Positions 54,390 to 63,592 of a stretch of 64,000 bases of DNA are shown here, one piece after another. The notes below the pieces were generated by a model that searched no databases, had not been told where the DNA came from, and worked only from the letters and a program-made list of their open reading frames with translations. A program made the translations under genes and the position numbers. The DNA is taken from contig NC_014315.1 in assembly GCF_000143085.1 (NCBI RefSeq), positions 310,001-374,000 on the forward strand, written 5' to 3'. Numbering within the stretch: position 1 is the stretch's first letter; each line of letters begins with the position of its first letter. The DNA comes from Nitrosococcus watsonii C-113 (GTDB taxonomy: Bacteria > Pseudomonadota > Gammaproteobacteria > Nitrosococcales > Nitrosococcaceae).

Positions 54390-56489
54390 ATGAAGCTGGC
54401 GCATAAAATCGTTCCATATAATTCGAAGAAAGCGTACAAAGAACGCTGCTTTCTGCCTACCTTAATAGGGTTGCTACTTTTGTGCTGGTTGCCCTGTATA
54501 ACTTTTGCTGCTACTAAATTGCAGGGTATTGAATACTCATCTCTACCCGGTAAGAGTGTTCAACTTCGGTTGGAGTTCTCGGCGCCTGTTGCTAAGCCTA
54601 CATTTTTTGCAATTGATGATCCTGCTCGCATCGTATTAGATTTCCCAGGGGTCAAAATTGGTACGGCGCGCCAGTCCCAGGTTATTGGGGCGGGGATGAC
54701 GCGCAGTGTCACTATGGTGGAGGCAGCTGATCGCACCCGGGTTGTTGTTAATCTAATCCAGAGTGTACCTTTTGAAACTCGCGTAGATAAAAATTTTGTT
54801 TATGTTACCGTGAATGGTTCTCCTGCTGGCGCCTCGACTGAAGAGAGTGGTGCTGCTCATACTGGACGGCATTTAATCAAAAATATCGACTTTCGGCGAG
54901 GCGAGGCAGGTGAAGGCCGGGTTATTGTCTCCCTCTCAGATACCCAGGCCCCAGTGGATATTCGAGAGGAAGGGAAACGTATTATTGTTGATTTTATGAA
55001 TACAACGCTACCCAATGAGCTTGAGCGCCGCCTCGATGTTGTGGACTTTGCAACGCCGGTTAAATTCATCGATACTTCTACCAAGAATCAAAACGTCCGT
55101 ATGGTGATTGCTCCGGCGGATGTTGAACATGAGTATCTTTCTTATCAGTCTGACGATATGCTGGTTGTCGAGCTTAAACCGCTTACTAAAAAGGAAAAGG
55201 AGTTAGCTAGGAAAAAAGAATTCGGCTATGTGGGCGAAAAACTATCCTTGAATTTCCAGAGTATTGAAGTTCGATCCGTGCTGCAGTTGATTGCCGATTT
55301 TACGGGCCTTAACCTGGTGGCAAGCGATACGGTACAAGGGAGTGTGACGCTGCGGCTTAAAAATGTACCCTGGGATCAAGCCCTGGATATTATTTTGAAA
55401 ACCAAAGGACTGGCTATGCGCCGTATGGGTAATGTTGTTTTGGTCGCACCGAGCGAAGAGATTGCCGCCCGTGAAAAGCTGGAACTGGAGACCAGAAAAC
55501 AGGTGGAAGAACTAGCACCCCTAGGCTCTGAGTTTATTCAGGTTAACTTTGCCAAGGCCAGCAATCTTGCTGCGCTTATTCAGTCTGAGGAAAACTCCCT
55601 TTTGTCAGCACGAGGCCATGCGACGTTTGATGAACGGACCAATACTCTATTGGTTATGGATACGGCAGATAGGCTTGCTGCGCTTCGAAAGCTGGTTGCT
55701 AGCTTGGATATTCCGGTACGGCAGGTACTGATTGAATCTCGCGTGGTTATTGCAAGTAGTGATTTTAGTAGAGAATTAGGCGTTCGTTTTGGTTTGAGTA
55801 AACAAGATAAGGTTGGCGGGGCTTTTGATCAGGTCACGACTTCAGGTTCGTTGAATGGTACGACTCAGATTATCAATCAGGAAACCCTGGAGCTTCAAGA
55901 TCGACTAAATGTTAATTTTCCGGTGACTAAGAAGGACGCAGCAAAGATTGCCCTTGCTTTGACGAATCTGCCTCTAGGCGCTTTACTGGAATTAGAGCTC
56001 TCCGCGCTTCAGGCGGAAGGACGTGGCGAAGTAATTTCCAACCCGCGGGTGATTACCTCTAATCAAAAAGAAGCCATAATTGAACAGGGTACCGAAATTC
56101 CCTATCAGCGGGCTTCCTCTAGCGGGGCTACCTCTGTATCTTTTAAAAAGGCGGTACTCAGCTTAAAGGTGACTCCTCAAATTACTCCTGATGACAGGAT
56201 CATTATGGATCTCGGTGTCACTAAGGATAGCGTAGGCAAAGTGTTTGCCGGGGTGCCCAGTATTAATACCCGTGAGGTTTCCACTCAGGTGTTGGTAAAT
56301 AACGGCCAAACCGTTGTGCTCGGCGGAATTTACGAGCAAGAGAAAAATCGAGCGGTCCGGCGGATACCTTTTCTTGGGGATTTACCCTATGCGGGAATCC
56401 TGTTTCGCGATAAAACAGAGTTTAACAACAAAAGAGAGCTTCTTATATTTGTGACTCCCAAGATTATCAAGGAGGGAGCAAGATTGTAA
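54390..56489 (+). CDS. pilQ: Type IV pilus secretin PilQ
   Basis: A 699-residue outer-membrane secretin with a signal peptide, AMIN domains (about 45-260) that bind peptidoglycan, an STN/N0 domain (LNFQSIEVRSVLQLIADFTG), N1, and the C-terminal secretin channel (…EVISNPRVITSNQKEAIIEQG, VPSINTREVSTQVLVNNGQT). It forms the gate through which the pilus fibre passes. It is the last pil gene before a terminator. Confidence 0.96.
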   Translation: MKLAHKIVPYNSKKAYKERCFLPTLIGLLLLCWLPCITFAATKLQGIEYSSLPGKSVQLRLEFSAPVAKPTFFAIDDPARIVLDFPGVKIGTARQSQVIGAGMTRSVTMVEAADRTRVVVNLIQSVPFETRVDKNFVYVTVNGSPAGASTEESGAAHTGRHLIKNIDFRRGEAGEGRVIVSLSDTQAPVDIREEGKRIIVDFMNTTLPNELERRLDVVDFATPVKFIDTSTKNQNVRMVIAPADVEHEYLSYQSDDMLVVELKPLTKKEKELARKKEFGYVGEKLSLNFQSIEVRSVLQLIADFTGLNLVASDTVQGSVTLRLKNVPWDQALDIILKTKGLAMRRMGNVVLVAPSEEIAAREKLELETRKQVEELAPLGSEFIQVNFAKASNLAALIQSEENSLLSARGHATFDERTNTLLVMDTADRLAALRKLVASLDIPVRQVLIESRVVIASSDFSRELGVRFGLSKQDKVGGAFDQVTTSGSLNGTTQIINQETLELQDRLNVNFPVTKKDAAKIALALTNLPLGALLELELSALQAEGRGEVISNPRVITSNQKEAIIEQGTEIPYQRASSSGATSVSFKKAVLSLKVTPQITPDDRIIMDLGVTKDSVGKVFAGVPSINTREVSTQVLVNNGQTVVLGGIYEQEKNRAVRRIPFLGDLPYAGILFRDKTEFNNKRELLIFVTPKIIKEGARL

Positions 56490-56516
56490 TTTGCTGGAAA
56501 TTTTGATGTTTAAATG

Positions 56517-56550
56517 AAAAAGCCGGATTTTTGTAAAAATCCGGCTTTTT
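56517..56550 (+). terminator. Intrinsic terminator after pilQ
   Basis: AAAAAGCCGGATTTTT (56517-56532) and its exact complement (56535-56550) make a 16 bp stem with five T at the end. The A/T ends would let it act in both directions. It lies 28 bp past the pilQ stop and separates the pil operon from aroKB. Confidence 0.9.
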
Positions 56551-56817
56551 CGTTTTTACCGTTGCTACGGTACAATGACTAACTCGGTTGTTATGTTTTT
56601 TACTAAAAAAGCGCTTAGGGTGGGGAGCGTTAGTTTCTCTACAAAATATCCCGATAAATTTTTGCCTTGGGCTCGGTATCGCTTTATACGAGCAGCCTAT
56701 TTCACAGGCATATGGTTATTTCCATGGAAAGAGGGACGGTTCCTGCGAGCGGTGGCGCCGCGCCGGAAGGTAAACCCCTCTAAACAGGGGTGAAAAGAAG
56801 GGCTTTATTAAACGGTC
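56551..56817. other. Leader/intergenic region upstream of aroK
   Basis: Between the pilQ terminator and aroK. A 72-codon frame (56575-56793) lacks a ribosome binding site and family resemblance. ACCCCT-CTAAAC-AGGGGT (56774-56791) is a compact hairpin 26 nt before the aroK ATG and could sit in the mRNA leader. I see no clear -35/-10. Confidence 0.4.
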
Positions 56818-57387
56818 ATGTTTAATTTTAATATTTTCCTAGTGGGTCCCATGGGGTCCGGTAAAACGACCATTGGCCGGTATCTAGCTAGGATAACGGG
56901 TAAAAAATTCTATGATAGCGATCGTGAGATTGAATCCCGTACCGGAGTCAGCATTCCCGTTATTTTTGAGATTGAGGGGGAAAGCGGTTTTCGCCAACGC
57001 GAATGCAAGATTATTGCTGAGCTTGTCCAGCTCAGCAATATTGTCTTGGCGACCGGAGGAGGGGCTGTGCTTGCCGCCGAGAATCGGCGGGAATTATCTC
57101 AGCGGGGAACCGTCGTTTATTTATATGCGTCGCCAAGGCAACTGTATCGCCGCACCTCCCATGATAATAATCGCCCTTTATTGCAGACAGAAAAGCCGTT
57201 AGAACGCTTGAAGAGCTTGCTTAAGGAACGTGATCCCCTCTATCGGGAAGTAGCGGATGTTATCATTAAGACCGGTAAGCAGCCTGTTAAGGCAGTTGCT
57301 AATGAGGTACTCCGGCAACTTAAACGGTATGAAAGCGGTGCTCCCCAGAGAAAACCTTTCATGCACGTTAAAAGTAAAGGGGCTTGA
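56818..57387 (+). CDS. aroK: Shikimate kinase AroK
   Basis: A 189-residue kinase with Walker [10 protein letters not shown], the shikimate-binding DSDREIE and TGGGAVL motifs and the lid Arg (NNRPLL). It phosphorylates shikimate in chorismate synthesis. The pilQ-aroK-aroB order is widely conserved. It has a short basic C-terminal extension. aroB starts 46 bp after its stop. Confidence 0.95.
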   Translation: MFNFNIFLVGPMGSGKTTIGRYLARITGKKFYDSDREIESRTGVSIPVIFEIEGESGFRQRECKIIAELVQLSNIVLATGGGAVLAAENRRELSQRGTVVYLYASPRQLYRRTSHDNNRPLLQTEKPLERLKSLLKERDPLYREVADVIIKTGKQPVKAVANEVLRQLKRYESGAPQRKPFMHVKSKGA

Positions 57388-57433
57388 TAAAACTAGCTTT
57401 AGCTTTTTTATGGCTATGGAGCTTAGTCGTTTT

Positions 57434-58516
57434 ATGATTACAGTACAAGTCGATCTTCAAGAGCGCAGTTATCCTATCTATATTGGTAGCGGCCTGCTAA
57501 AAGAAAATTCCCTTTTGGCAAAACATATCGTGGGATCTGAAGTCATGGTGGTCACTAATGAGACAGTGGCTCCCTTGTATTTAGAAAAGCTCTTGAAGAG
57601 CCTCAACGATTATCGATGTGCCGAAATTATTTTACCTGATGGCGAGCAGCATAAGACTTTGGCAGTGCTGCAGCAAATCTTTGATGATCTGCTTAAAATA
57701 CCCTTCTCCCGGCATTGCACGGTGATCGCACTGGGTGGGGGAGTGATCGGTGATATGGCGGGTTTTGCCGCTGCTTGTTATCAGCGGGGAGTTGCTTATA
57801 TTCAGATTCCTACCACCCTGTTAGCGCAGGTAGATTCCTCTGTTGGGGGAAAAACGGCGGTGAATCATCCTCTGGGCAAAAATATGATCGGAGCCTTTTA
57901 CCAACCTCGTTGCGTTTTGGCGGATACGGATACCCTCGATACCCTTGATGAGCGGCAGCTGCGGGCGGGATTGGCTGAAGTCATAAAATACGGCCTCATC
58001 AGGGACATCGAATTCTTTACCTGGTTAGAGGAACATGTCAGTCAGGTGTTAGCGCGAGAGCCTTCGGCATTGATCCATGCCCTTGAACGATCTTGCCGTA
58101 ATAAAGCCGAGATAGTCGCGGCGGATGAACGGGAATCAGGGGTGCGGGCGATTCTCAATCTAGGCCATACTTTTGGCCATGCCATTGAAACAGGGCTGGG
58201 CTATGGTAGCTGGTTACATGGCGAGGCCGTTGCGGCGGGGATGGCGATGGCGGCGGATTTATCGCGGCGGTTGGGATGGCTATCGGCCGCGGACGTAGGC
58301 CGAGTGCTCAATTTATTGGAGCAGGCGGGGCTTCCCCGGCATCCTCCCCAAGCCATCGATAAGGCTCGTTTCCTGGAATTGATGGCGGTAGATAAAAAAG
58401 TCATTGATGGATGCTTGCGCCTGGTCTTACTAAGACAGCTAGGGCAAGCTGTTGTGACCGATAGTTTTGATTCTGATTTGCTCGAAGCCACGATAGCTAA
58501 GGCCCCGTTTGATTAA
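57434..58516 (+). CDS. aroB: 3-dehydroquinate synthase AroB
   Basis: An NAD-dependent cyclase of 360 residues that makes 3-dehydroquinate from DAHP. Signatures are [35 protein letters not shown] and the zinc His in [11 protein letters not shown] and [11 protein letters not shown]. In-frame ATGs occur at 57410, 57416 and 57434; the last gives the family-like [15 protein letters not shown] and has GGAG 13 nt upstream. The longer frame from 57257 overlaps aroK and is not real. Confidence 0.95.
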   Translation: MITVQVDLQERSYPIYIGSGLLKENSLLAKHIVGSEVMVVTNETVAPLYLEKLLKSLNDYRCAEIILPDGEQHKTLAVLQQIFDDLLKIPFSRHCTVIALGGGVIGDMAGFAAACYQRGVAYIQIPTTLLAQVDSSVGGKTAVNHPLGKNMIGAFYQPRCVLADTDTLDTLDERQLRAGLAEVIKYGLIRDIEFFTWLEEHVSQVLAREPSALIHALERSCRNKAEIVAADERESGVRAILNLGHTFGHAIETGLGYGSWLHGEAVAAGMAMAADLSRRLGWLSAADVGRVLNLLEQAGLPRHPPQAIDKARFLELMAVDKKVIDGCLRLVLLRQLGQAVVTDSFDSDLLEATIAKAPFD

Positions 58517-58607
58517 AACTTGCTTGACCCTCCTATAAAAACAGGCTCCTTGGAGATAACTTATAAGTCCGCCTTACGCTCACCGGGTGCTTAGTTAGGC
58601 AGAGTTA

Positions 58608-59216
58608 TTAATCGGGAAAGATACGGGTTCCCATATTAACGACGTTTTTCAGAGCTATTTGCGGGTAATTATCAGCGGTAATGCAATAACAAGGAACGGT
58701 AATAGAGTGAAGAAAATGAGGGAAAGCGGCGTCAACGATTCCCCGGGTGACAAGGGAATGGACGCTAATAACCGGTTCGGATAGCTGCACTTTTTTGATC
58801 AAGACTAGCCGGCTGGCTTTTAGCTTGCCGCTAAGCCAAACTGCCAGACTGTCAGAGGTCACCTCCCAATTCTTTGGAATCTCGGGCTGGTCTAATAATT
58901 CGGTTGCGGGCAGCCAGATGGGGGTTTGCCGCCGGCTTAGTATTGCTTTAATTTCTTTACGGCTAGCGGCGAGACAAAGCCTGGGTTCCAGGCCCTGCAG
59001 TAAATAACCGAACTGCTCCATGGCAAGTAAGGCCATGGCATGGGCGCAGGGATCGGATATTTCCCAACGGTTTTGAGCGTGACGTACTTGGTCAGCGAAG
59101 GGTCCGCCGCCTGGTACAATCACGGCTTTTCCTGCCTCCAAGGTGGCGAGCTGATGAAGCCAGCCAGGGAGGCAGTGGCTTTCATAGAGGCTGCCGCCAA
59201 GTTTAATCACCCACAT
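58608..59216 (-). CDS. Amino acid kinase-family protein, MfnE-like (methanofuran-type cofactor)
   Basis: A small kinase of 202 residues in the aspartokinase/uridylate kinase fold, with VIKLGGSLYES at the N-terminus, IVPGGGPFADQVR, and the ATP site TSDSLAVWLSGKLKASRLVL. This compact version matches the archaeal MfnE family, which phosphorylates aminomethylfuran-methyl phosphate in methanofuran synthesis, and its relatives in H4MPT-using bacteria. Its ATG abuts the pabB stop (TAAATG). Assignment rests on family shape plus the neighbours pabB, mfnF-like and mfnD-like. Confidence 0.75.
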   Translation of the reverse strand: MWVIKLGGSLYESHCLPGWLHQLATLEAGKAVIVPGGGPFADQVRHAQNRWEISDPCAHAMALLAMEQFGYLLQGLEPRLCLAASRKEIKAILSRRQTPIWLPATELLDQPEIPKNWEVTSDSLAVWLSGKLKASRLVLIKKVQLSEPVISVHSLVTRGIVDAAFPHFLHSITVPCYCITADNYPQIALKNVVNMGTRIFPD

Positions 59217-60632
59217 TTATGGAACGCTATTAGATGCTGGAGTAGTATATTCACCCAAAGCCCGTAAAATAGCTGCCGCTTTATCTAGGGTTTCCTGGTA
59301 TTCAACTTCTGCCACCGAGTCGGCAACGATTCCTCCGCCTGCCCAGAAGCGCAAATAGTTTTGGTTGTAAACCAGGGTGCGGATAGCAATGCTGGTATCC
59401 ATATTGCCATCAAAACCAATGTAGCCCAAGCTACCGCAATAGACTCCACGGCGGTGGGGTTCTAATTCCTCGATGATTTCCATGGCGCGTACTTTGGGAG
59501 CACCAGTAACAGACCCCCCAGGAAAGCAAGCCTGGAGTAAATCAATGGAGTCTTGTCCAGGGGTAAGCCGGCCGCGTATGGTGCTTACTAGGTGGTGGAC
59601 GGTAGCAAAGGACTCGATGGCACAGAGTCTGGGAACATGGATTGCGCCTGGGAGGCATACCCGGCCTAGATCGTTGCGCAGAAGATCAACGATCATCACA
59701 TTTTCCGCCCGATCTTTAGGGCTGTTTTGAAGTTCCAGGGCAAGCTTCCGATCCGCTATCGGATCGGGATTTCGGGGCCGGGTGCCCTTGATAGGATGAC
59801 TTTCCACTCCGCCTGCGTTGGTGCGTAAGAATCGTTCTGGCGAGGTGCTTAGCACGGCCCCTTCGGGGATAGTGAAGTAGGCGCTGAAGGGAGCAGCATT
59901 GAGCAGGCGTAAGCGACGATAGAGCGCCCAGGGATCGCCTTGGGCAAGGGCCTCAAAACGTTGTGCCAAGTTGACCTGATAGCAATCTCCCTCGCGAATA
60001 TAATGTTGGATACTTGTAAACGCCTGTTGATAGTCCTTCTGCTTCAGATTGGACTCGATTGGTTCCCATAAGCGAAAAGTCGTTTGCGATGGTGGTGAGT
60101 CATGACACTGGCTAAGATGGGATTGTAGGGCTTCCCATCGTCCCCAAGTACGATAATCATAGCCCTGCCCTACTAACAGGCTGCGCTGCTGACGGTGGTC
60201 AACGACAATAACCCAATCATAAAGTCCAATCGCCATCTCTGGCATGCCTTCGATATCAAGTGCAAGGGTGGGTAACTGCTCTATACGCCGTCCTAGATCA
60301 TAGCCAAAATAACCCATGGCGCCACCAGTTAAAGGGAGTTCGGGAAAAATAGAGGAGGTATTGCGAGTGTAGCGGCGAAGTTCGGACTGCAACAGGGTAA
60401 AGGGGTTTTCAAAGCTTGAAAAACTCTCATGGCGTTTGCGGATGGTGGTCTCAGATCCCCAGCAGCTGAAAGTCATGAAGGGATCTGCCGCAAGGATGTC
60501 GAACCGCCCCGATTGATTGGCAGGCCAGCCACTGTCCAAAAATATGGCCCAGGGTTCCTGTCGGATTGCCTCGAAAAGGGGAGTCGAATCTTCGGAATAG
60601 GGCAGTTCCGCGTAGCGGGGTGAGTGCTTCAT
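59217..60632 (-). CDS. pabB: Aminodeoxychorismate synthase component I, PabB
   Basis: A 471-residue chorismate-using enzyme. PIKGTRPR holds the Lys characteristic of PabB, in place of the PIAGTRPR of anthranilate synthase. The active-site region DRAENVMIVDLLRNDLGRVC and GSVTGAPKVRAMEIIEELE (residues 386-404) are intact. It makes aminodeoxychorismate for p-aminobenzoate, a precursor of folate and also of H4MPT. Its place inside a putative H4MPT/methanofuran cluster suggests supply for that route. Confidence 0.93.
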   Translation of the reverse strand: MKHSPRYAELPYSEDSTPLFEAIRQEPWAIFLDSGWPANQSGRFDILAADPFMTFSCWGSETTIRKRHESFSSFENPFTLLQSELRRYTRNTSSIFPELPLTGGAMGYFGYDLGRRIEQLPTLALDIEGMPEMAIGLYDWVIVVDHRQQRSLLVGQGYDYRTWGRWEALQSHLSQCHDSPPSQTTFRLWEPIESNLKQKDYQQAFTSIQHYIREGDCYQVNLAQRFEALAQGDPWALYRRLRLLNAAPFSAYFTIPEGAVLSTSPERFLRTNAGGVESHPIKGTRPRNPDPIADRKLALELQNSPKDRAENVMIVDLLRNDLGRVCLPGAIHVPRLCAIESFATVHHLVSTIRGRLTPGQDSIDLLQACFPGGSVTGAPKVRAMEIIEELEPHRRGVYCGSLGYIGFDGNMDTSIAIRTLVYNQNYLRFWAGGGIVADSVAEVEYQETLDKAAAILRALGEYTTPASNSVP

Positions 60633-60638
60633 TTTAAG

Positions 60639-61700
60639 CTAGTGGATTTTATCTCGCAGTTGCTCCCAGGCAAGCCGGGCAAGGGCAGCGGCTGGGGCGT
60701 GATCAGCACTCATGGGAATGCGCGGGCGAATATCTAAGGCTTCGGAAAAATCGGCATAGGGCCGGCGAAGCCGCCGGGCACATTCAGCAACGAGGAAACG
60801 CCCTATCCCCGCGCCGATTAGGGGAGCCTCTGGGGAAATATCTACTCGCGAAAGTACCTGAAAAACCGCGTCAGTAAGCTGCTGGCATTGTTGCTCGGCA
60901 AAATAGGCTGCTAGTCCTTGCCAGGTTTGCAGCGGCCAATGCTTGCTATCCGCCCCCACCATTCGAGCTAGGCGTCGGGCACAATCTCGTGGCTGTTTGC
61001 CCCGATTATCAGCGCTTGGATGAAGATCGTCACTTGGGGAGAGTCGGCCCAATAGATGGTAAACATCAGCCGTGGTTGCAAACCATTCCGCCGCTAGCCG
61101 TACCCACTGTCCCTCTAGGGGAGCCCGTCGTGCCAAGGCTATGAGGGGGGTGCGGGTTACCCCACTATAAAGTAACTCACCGCTTGCGAGGCGCTCCTGA
61201 TCATTTCTGCCTCGAGGGCATGGAATGCTATTCTTACAGGGAATAAGGTCACTCGTAGTGCTGCCAATGTCCAGGAACAGCCCCTCCTTCCAGTGGCGCG
61301 CGGCTAGCTGGCTAGTGGCGAGATAGTTAGCGGAGGCGATAGCCTCAGTATATTTTGCTGCCTGTTCCAGGGAAATAAATCCCTGGGTTCCAGCAAACAC
61401 ATATATCGGTATATTCTGAAAGTGCTGGGAAGCGTACTCCAGTATTTTGATAACCCCCTCATCCCGGTCGTTAAACAAATCGGCCAGTTCTCCTGTCATG
61501 GTAATTGCGGCTAAACAATCCTTGTTTTTAAGTTCAAGCTGCATCTGACTAAAAGCTTGTTGTAACTTTTCTAGGCCCTGCCATAAGGGGCAGGGTAGCT
61601 GGAGGCAGGCTGCAATTCGGCCTTGAGAATCAGCCAGCGCGGCTTTGAGATGGGCGCCGCCGATGTCCCAGCCGCTAATGGCGAGTGGCTTGGATGGCAT
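60639..61700 (-). CDS. MfnF-like protein (COG1548, H4MPT-linked C1 pathway family)
   Basis: A protein of about 353 residues with an actin/hydantoinase-like ATPase fold: SGWDIGGAHLKAALADSQGR, ITMTGELADLFNDRDEGV and FLDIGSTTSDLIPC. This is the COG1548 family found almost only in methanogens and H4MPT-using bacteria. The archaeal member MfnF joins the furan and tyramine-glutamate parts of methanofuran. The start at 61700 is set by GGAGG six nt upstream; a Met six codons earlier is less likely. It overlaps the ATP-grasp gene by 26 nt and is 6 bp before pabB. Confidence 0.82.
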   Translation of the reverse strand: MPSKPLAISGWDIGGAHLKAALADSQGRIAACLQLPCPLWQGLEKLQQAFSQMQLELKNKDCLAAITMTGELADLFNDRDEGVIKILEYASQHFQNIPIYVFAGTQGFISLEQAAKYTEAIASANYLATSQLAARHWKEGLFLDIGSTTSDLIPCKNSIPCPRGRNDQERLASGELLYSGVTRTPLIALARRAPLEGQWVRLAAEWFATTADVYHLLGRLSPSDDLHPSADNRGKQPRDCARRLARMVGADSKHWPLQTWQGLAAYFAEQQCQQLTDAVFQVLSRVDISPEAPLIGAGIGRFLVAECARRLRRPYADFSEALDIRPRIPMSADHAPAAALARLAWEQLRDKIH

Positions 61701-62715
61701 CTCCTTCCTCCGTTGCAACGGTCACCTTTTGACAGGGGCGAGGCGGTAATTCCACGGCTTTCATCCCTTTATTAAGCAGAGTAAGCAGCCAGGTAGCCGG
61801 ATTTATTTCGTAAACTTCCCGCAGCCCTATATAGCTTGTTGTTAAGCGAGGATTGATTTCCATGATTATGGGTTGTGGACTCAGGACTAGATCTACACCA
61901 ATGAAACCCCATAAACCAGGGAGGGCCGTGGCAATTATATCGGCAATTTCCTGGAAGGAGGGGGAATGGGCATCTTGGGAGTTTACCCCATTTACCGTAA
62001 TCCCGGTCAGGTGGATTGCCCCTCCGGTAACCCGAAGCCATTGGCGATTCCCGCATAATAAGTGGGCTTCACCATCAGCACAAAGCAGACAAAGACTGGC
62101 GGCCATTCCTCGAATATAGGGTTGGACGATTTGCTTTTCCCAAACCCCCAGCGCTCTTTGCTGTTTCCAGGCATGCAGTGTGGCTGCATTTTCAAAATAT
62201 AAAAGATCAGTACATCCCGCGCCATCATCTGGCTTGCAGATCAAGGCGCTCTCCGTGAAAGTATCAGGTTGCCAGTCCTTGAGCCAAACCGTGGGTACAG
62301 TGGCCAGTCCCGCCGCCGCTAAATGTCTGGCTGTCCGGGTTTTGCTGGTTACAATAGCGGTAGCCTCGGGGCGGCAGCCGAGTAAACGTTTGCCCGCCTT
62401 GAGCACCCAGGACTGGATCTCAGCCAATAAGCTATCGCTCTCGGGGGCAATGGGCAAGACCCCATCGACATCGTCTAAGGAAATGAGCCAGCAACGGCGA
62501 AAATCATTCAAGTTGCGAATATAATGGCAGCGGTGAACGTAAGGGGGCGTATCTAGGCGAAAATCTCGGAGAATCACGGACTGTACGCCTTGCGTTCTTG
62601 CTAAATCATAAAGTAAGGCTTGCAGTATGGCATCGCCTTCCCTGGCCAAGTGGCTGGGTAAGGATTCTGTACAGAACGCGCCGCTGGTAATATGTTCGTA
62701 GACGAGGATTTTCAT
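61675..62715 (-). CDS. ATP-grasp ligase, MfnD-like (H4MPT/methanofuran cluster)
   Basis: A 346-residue ATP-grasp protein with the N-terminus KILVYEHITSGAF, ATP loop LICKPDDGAGCTDLLYF and metal site FIGVDLVLSPQPIIMEINPR. The family accompanies C1-cofactor genes in methylotrophs and planctomycetes. The archaeal MfnD ligates glutamate to tyramine. The substrate here is inferred. It starts the minus-strand unit and is divergent from the HisA-like gene with a 49 bp gap. Confidence 0.8.
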   Translation of the reverse strand: MKILVYEHITSGAFCTESLPSHLAREGDAILQALLYDLARTQGVQSVILRDFRLDTPPYVHRCHYIRNLNDFRRCWLISLDDVDGVLPIAPESDSLLAEIQSWVLKAGKRLLGCRPEATAIVTSKTRTARHLAAAGLATVPTVWLKDWQPDTFTESALICKPDDGAGCTDLLYFENAATLHAWKQQRALGVWEKQIVQPYIRGMAASLCLLCADGEAHLLCGNRQWLRVTGGAIHLTGITVNGVNSQDAHSPSFQEIADIIATALPGLWGFIGVDLVLSPQPIIMEINPRLTTSYIGLREVYEINPATWLLTLLNKGMKAVELPPRPCQKVTVATEEGDAIQATRH

Positions 62716-62764
62716 TGTTCAGTGCCATTTTGAGTGGATATTTATTGTAAGAAGGATTTATAAA

Positions 62765-63472
62765 ATGCAGCTCCTTCCGGTGCTTGATTTATGGGGTGGG
62801 GTCGTCGTTCATGCTAGGGGCGGGCAACGGGATGACTACTTGCCTTTAGCTTCCCCCTTAGCGCCCAATTCTTCGCCTTTACAGGTAGTGGCCGGATTGC
62901 TGCAATGGTGCCGCTTCCAGCAATTATATATTGCTGATTTAAACGCTATTATGGGGGATGGCAATAATCATTTCATGATAGCCGCTATTGCGCAAAGTTA
63001 TCCTGATTTAGAATTATGGGTAGATGGGGGAACCGCCTGCCATGAAGCGGTCGCCCAGTTATTTGCGCTCGGGGTTGCCCGGCCCGTGGTAGGAACGGAA
63101 ACCCTGCCTGATTTGGAAGCCTGGCAAGCGTTGCAAAGCGCGTGGCCGGAACGGCTAGCACTCTCTCTGGACCACCGGCGGGGAGCATTTCTTGGCCCCG
63201 CAGGATTGGATCGGCAACCAGAATTGTGGCCGGGGACCGTCATTGCCATGAGTCTGGATCAAGTAGGAAGCCAGCAAGGGCCGGATTGGCCCCTATTGGA
63301 ACGGTTAAGGCAAAGATCTCTCCGCAAGGGAATGTCTTTGTTGGCAGCAGGGGGAGTCCGTTGCTTGGAGGATTTGAAGCAGCTCGCAGCATGGGGGGTC
63401 GAAGGGGTATTGTTGGCGAGCGCCTTGCATGATGGTAGCTTAAGTCCCGCGGAATTGCGGCAAATGTTATAA
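62765..63472 (+). CDS. HisA/HisF-related TIM-barrel protein (C1-cofactor cluster type)
   Basis: A 235-residue beta/alpha-barrel resembling HisA, with LLPVLDLWGGVVVHARGGQR, LYIADLNAIMGDG and LAAGGVRCLEDLKQLAAWG. It is not the histidine enzyme: the family acidic positions lie in a different context (LDLWGG, LSLDHRRG), and the other his genes are 50 kb away. HisA-like proteins of this kind accompany H4MPT genes in C1 bacteria, with unproven function. Confidence 0.78.
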   Translation: MQLLPVLDLWGGVVVHARGGQRDDYLPLASPLAPNSSPLQVVAGLLQWCRFQQLYIADLNAIMGDGNNHFMIAAIAQSYPDLELWVDGGTACHEAVAQLFALGVARPVVGTETLPDLEAWQALQSAWPERLALSLDHRRGAFLGPAGLDRQPELWPGTVIAMSLDQVGSQQGPDWPLLERLRQRSLRKGMSLLAAGGVRCLEDLKQLAAWGVEGVLLASALHDGSLSPAELRQML

Positions 63473-63592
63473 GCACCTGTTTAATCTCACTTAAGGTAAC
63501 AGTGGTTCTTTTATTTCCGCAAAGGGAGATGTGGATGGACGAGGTAGAGGGGACAGCTGCCTCATCTATACCCCGGTGCTTACTTAGGAGTT

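Noticed and set aside
56575-56793. 72-codon frame between pilQ and aroK
   Set aside because: No ribosome binding site and no similarity recognised; it spans a likely promoter and leader hairpin.
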